Position numbers and translations under genes: made by a program
In this document: one piece after another, positions 62,830 to 64,000 of the stretch
How the letters are laid out: the number at the start of each line of letters is the position of its first letter
Numbering within the stretch: position 1 is the stretch's first letter
Notes under the pieces: generated by a model
The model's database searches: none
What the model was told of the DNA's origin: nothing
Seen by the model: the letters and a program-made list of their open reading frames with translations, nothing else
NCBI GenBank assembly: GCA_022606425.2
Contig: JAHDVF020000892.1
Coordinates: forward strand, 927,106 to 991,105
Length of the DNA stretch: 64,000 bases
Direction: 5' to 3'
Source: Lepidostoma basale
Lineage: Eukaryota; Arthropoda; Insecta; Trichoptera; Lepidostomatidae

Positions 62830-63195
62830 TTTGATTGGATAAATTGTATCTCAATAGAGACGAAGATGCAAATTGGGAACAGAACATGGTAGTCGAGGTG
62901 TTTACAGGACTTATGACCTGTCATTGGTTGGGTTAAGCGCACGCTTTATGTGATACAACATTCCCCATTCCACCCTTATTACGACCACCATGTCTGAAAA
63001 AATTTTGGAAGTTGTATATATGGTACTATGTAACACCACACTTCACATGTTATATTTCAATCTACACACTAGCGCCATCTATGAAGATTGGATTTAATCT
63101 TCGTCTCTATTGAGATACAATTAATCCTTGAAATGATAACCCACAATGGGTAAAATCCAGTATTCGTCTACAAGTATTTGTATACACTAAAAAAT
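62830..63195 (-). repeat. R-A repeat with an inverted duplicate end
   Basis: AAATTGTATCTCAATAGAGA (62835-62860) and its complement CTTCGTCTCTATTGAGATAC (63100-63122) bracket an R-A copy (GGACTTATGACCTGTCATTG, CAACATTCCCCATTCC, CTAGCGCCATCTATGAAGAT). Right flank adds CCCACAATGGGTAAAATCCA, the normal R-A end. So both ends of this copy carry the same terminus. Confidence 0.75.
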
Positions 63196-63299
63196 GTTGT
63201 AAATATTTGATTGATTTGATAATGCCACGTATTCCTCGGTTTTTCTCGTTTTCTTGTTCAGTTTACGTATACTTCTGTGTATGTGTAAATTTACTTGTT

Positions 63300-63450
63300 T
63301 TAATTAATACGAATGAAAACATCTGTTTCTATATTTTTATTATATTTAATAGAAATATTTTCCGCCATGCTAAGGCATCATCAAATGTAATATTTGCATA
63401 CAATAAAATAACACTTCTAGAAAATTTGATTCGATAATTGAATTCATTAT
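63300..63450. repeat. Family A element
   Basis: TTAATACGAATGAAAACATC, TTTTATTATATTTAATAGAA, minus-strand motif TTGATGA (63378-63384) TGCCTTAGCATGGC GGAAAAT, right side ATAACACTTCTAGAAAATTT. Only C3 of the first box differs here, which shows that TTGATAA in other copies derives from TTGATGA. Confidence 0.65.
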
Positions 63451-63534
63451 TAATTTTTTTTAAGACTGTCAGCAAGAATGTAAATCAATGATAATGGAAT
63501 TTTTTATACAGTCTCTAATGTGAATAGAAAAAAG

Positions 63535-63640
63535 TTCATCGTTATGAAGAAGGAATCGGGTCATGTCTAGCCTCGAACCCAAATCCCCTGGATCATATGT
63601 CAACCGTTCTGTCCTCTAAACCACCTTCCGGTTATTAATA
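63535..63640 (-). repeat. SINE2 copy (tRNA-like)
   Basis: Minus strand: GGTGGTTTAGAGGACAGAAC (box A-like), TTTGGGTTCGAGGCTAGACA (box B-like GGGTTCGAGGC), TGACCCGATTCCTTCTTCAT. Same head as 37430-37535. Confidence 0.65.
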
Positions 63641-63644
63641 CGTA

Positions 63645-64000
63645 CTTTATGTCCAACTTATATCATGTAATAAATTTAAACCACGTGACAATTTTTCAAA
63701 ATTTTCCCTTTAGCGAAAGCAAAACACATAAAAGGAAATTCGAAACTTCATATAACCAATTTTGCTTAACCACAATGATGATTAAAAAAAAGTGAAAGCT
63801 CTGAAAATTCAACGGCATTGTATTCATTTCATCATTATAAATATGTTTGACTTCTTATGTGAAATAATCGCCACGAAATACAAAATAGATTTTTTTTTAC
63901 CTTAGCACTCACGCATAATTAGTATTATCGAAATATATATTGGTAATGTTACTTCCGTGCTTTTTTTTTTGTTAAATCTTCGTATACTACTCGTATATAC
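63645..64000. other. AT-rich window end, nothing recognised
   Basis: No feature supported. Ends with ACTCGTATATAC, another TACGAGTA-type motif. Confidence 0.4.

Overview
This is AT-rich eukaryotic sequence, almost certainly from an insect. Moth or butterfly is my best guess, judged only from the repeat families. I found no host protein-coding gene, rRNA or canonical tRNA gene. The window looks like a repeat-rich intergenic or intronic region in which 100-400 bp patches of GC/CpG-rich, apparently single-copy DNA are separated by layers of decayed mobile elements.

The most notable content is a set of short elements carrying hammerhead-ribozyme-like motifs, found from about 5.7 kb to 63.4 kb. 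I sort them into families by core and tail: A (tail TTCTAGAAGTTTTATT), B (CTGACGAAGCT...GAAACCGGTT), C (CCAGCGAGCCTGG...GAAACCGGTC), D and D' (CTGAAGAAGGAC / CTGATGAAGGGC...GAAACATGT), E (CTGATGAT...GAAACAGCTGTC), F (ATGATGAAGG...GAAACATGTC), G (GGCAGCGAACTGCC), H (CTGAAGATGGAGG...GAAACATGTC) and I (CTGAGGAAGCTTG...GAAACTAGTC). Ten motifs have CTGANGA, a 14-17 nt hairpin and GAAAC, usually followed by a short self-complementary helix III and an NUH cleavage triplet. Many copies are head-to-head inverted pairs, so the DNA is a foldback with a ribozyme in each arm. This resembles the type I hammerheads of Penelope-like retroelements and retrozymes, but no Penelope reverse transcriptase or GIY-YIG domain is visible here, so the copies are non-autonomous.

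Other mobile DNA: one 1,320-bp mariner (33341-34660) with perfect 31-bp terminal repeats and a transposase broken by two frameshifts; one decayed 1,977-bp DNA transposon (54484-56460) with TAGGGTGTCC ends and a likely 8-bp target duplication; many 5'-truncated 3' ends of several non-LTR retrotransposon families (called N1, RTE1, RTE2 and LINE-J here), some with TTAG or GTTT microsatellite tails; a tRNA-derived SINE (SINE1) with box A and box B; a second tRNA-like SINE (SINE2); and unclassified repeats R-A, R-C, R-D and R-E.

Layout: 0-9 kb LINE ends and unique DNA; 9-29 kb dense ribozyme elements, SINEs and GC islands; 29-36 kb RTE2 copies and the mariner; 36-41 kb ribozyme families B, E, D', C and H; 41-54 kb LINE ends, SINE1 and pairs of D, F, A and B; 54-57 kb the 8-bp-TSD transposon; 57-64 kb families H, F, G and A with R-A and RTE1. 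Nothing suggests the elements cooperate as an operon or pathway; the link between them is shared retrotransposition machinery.
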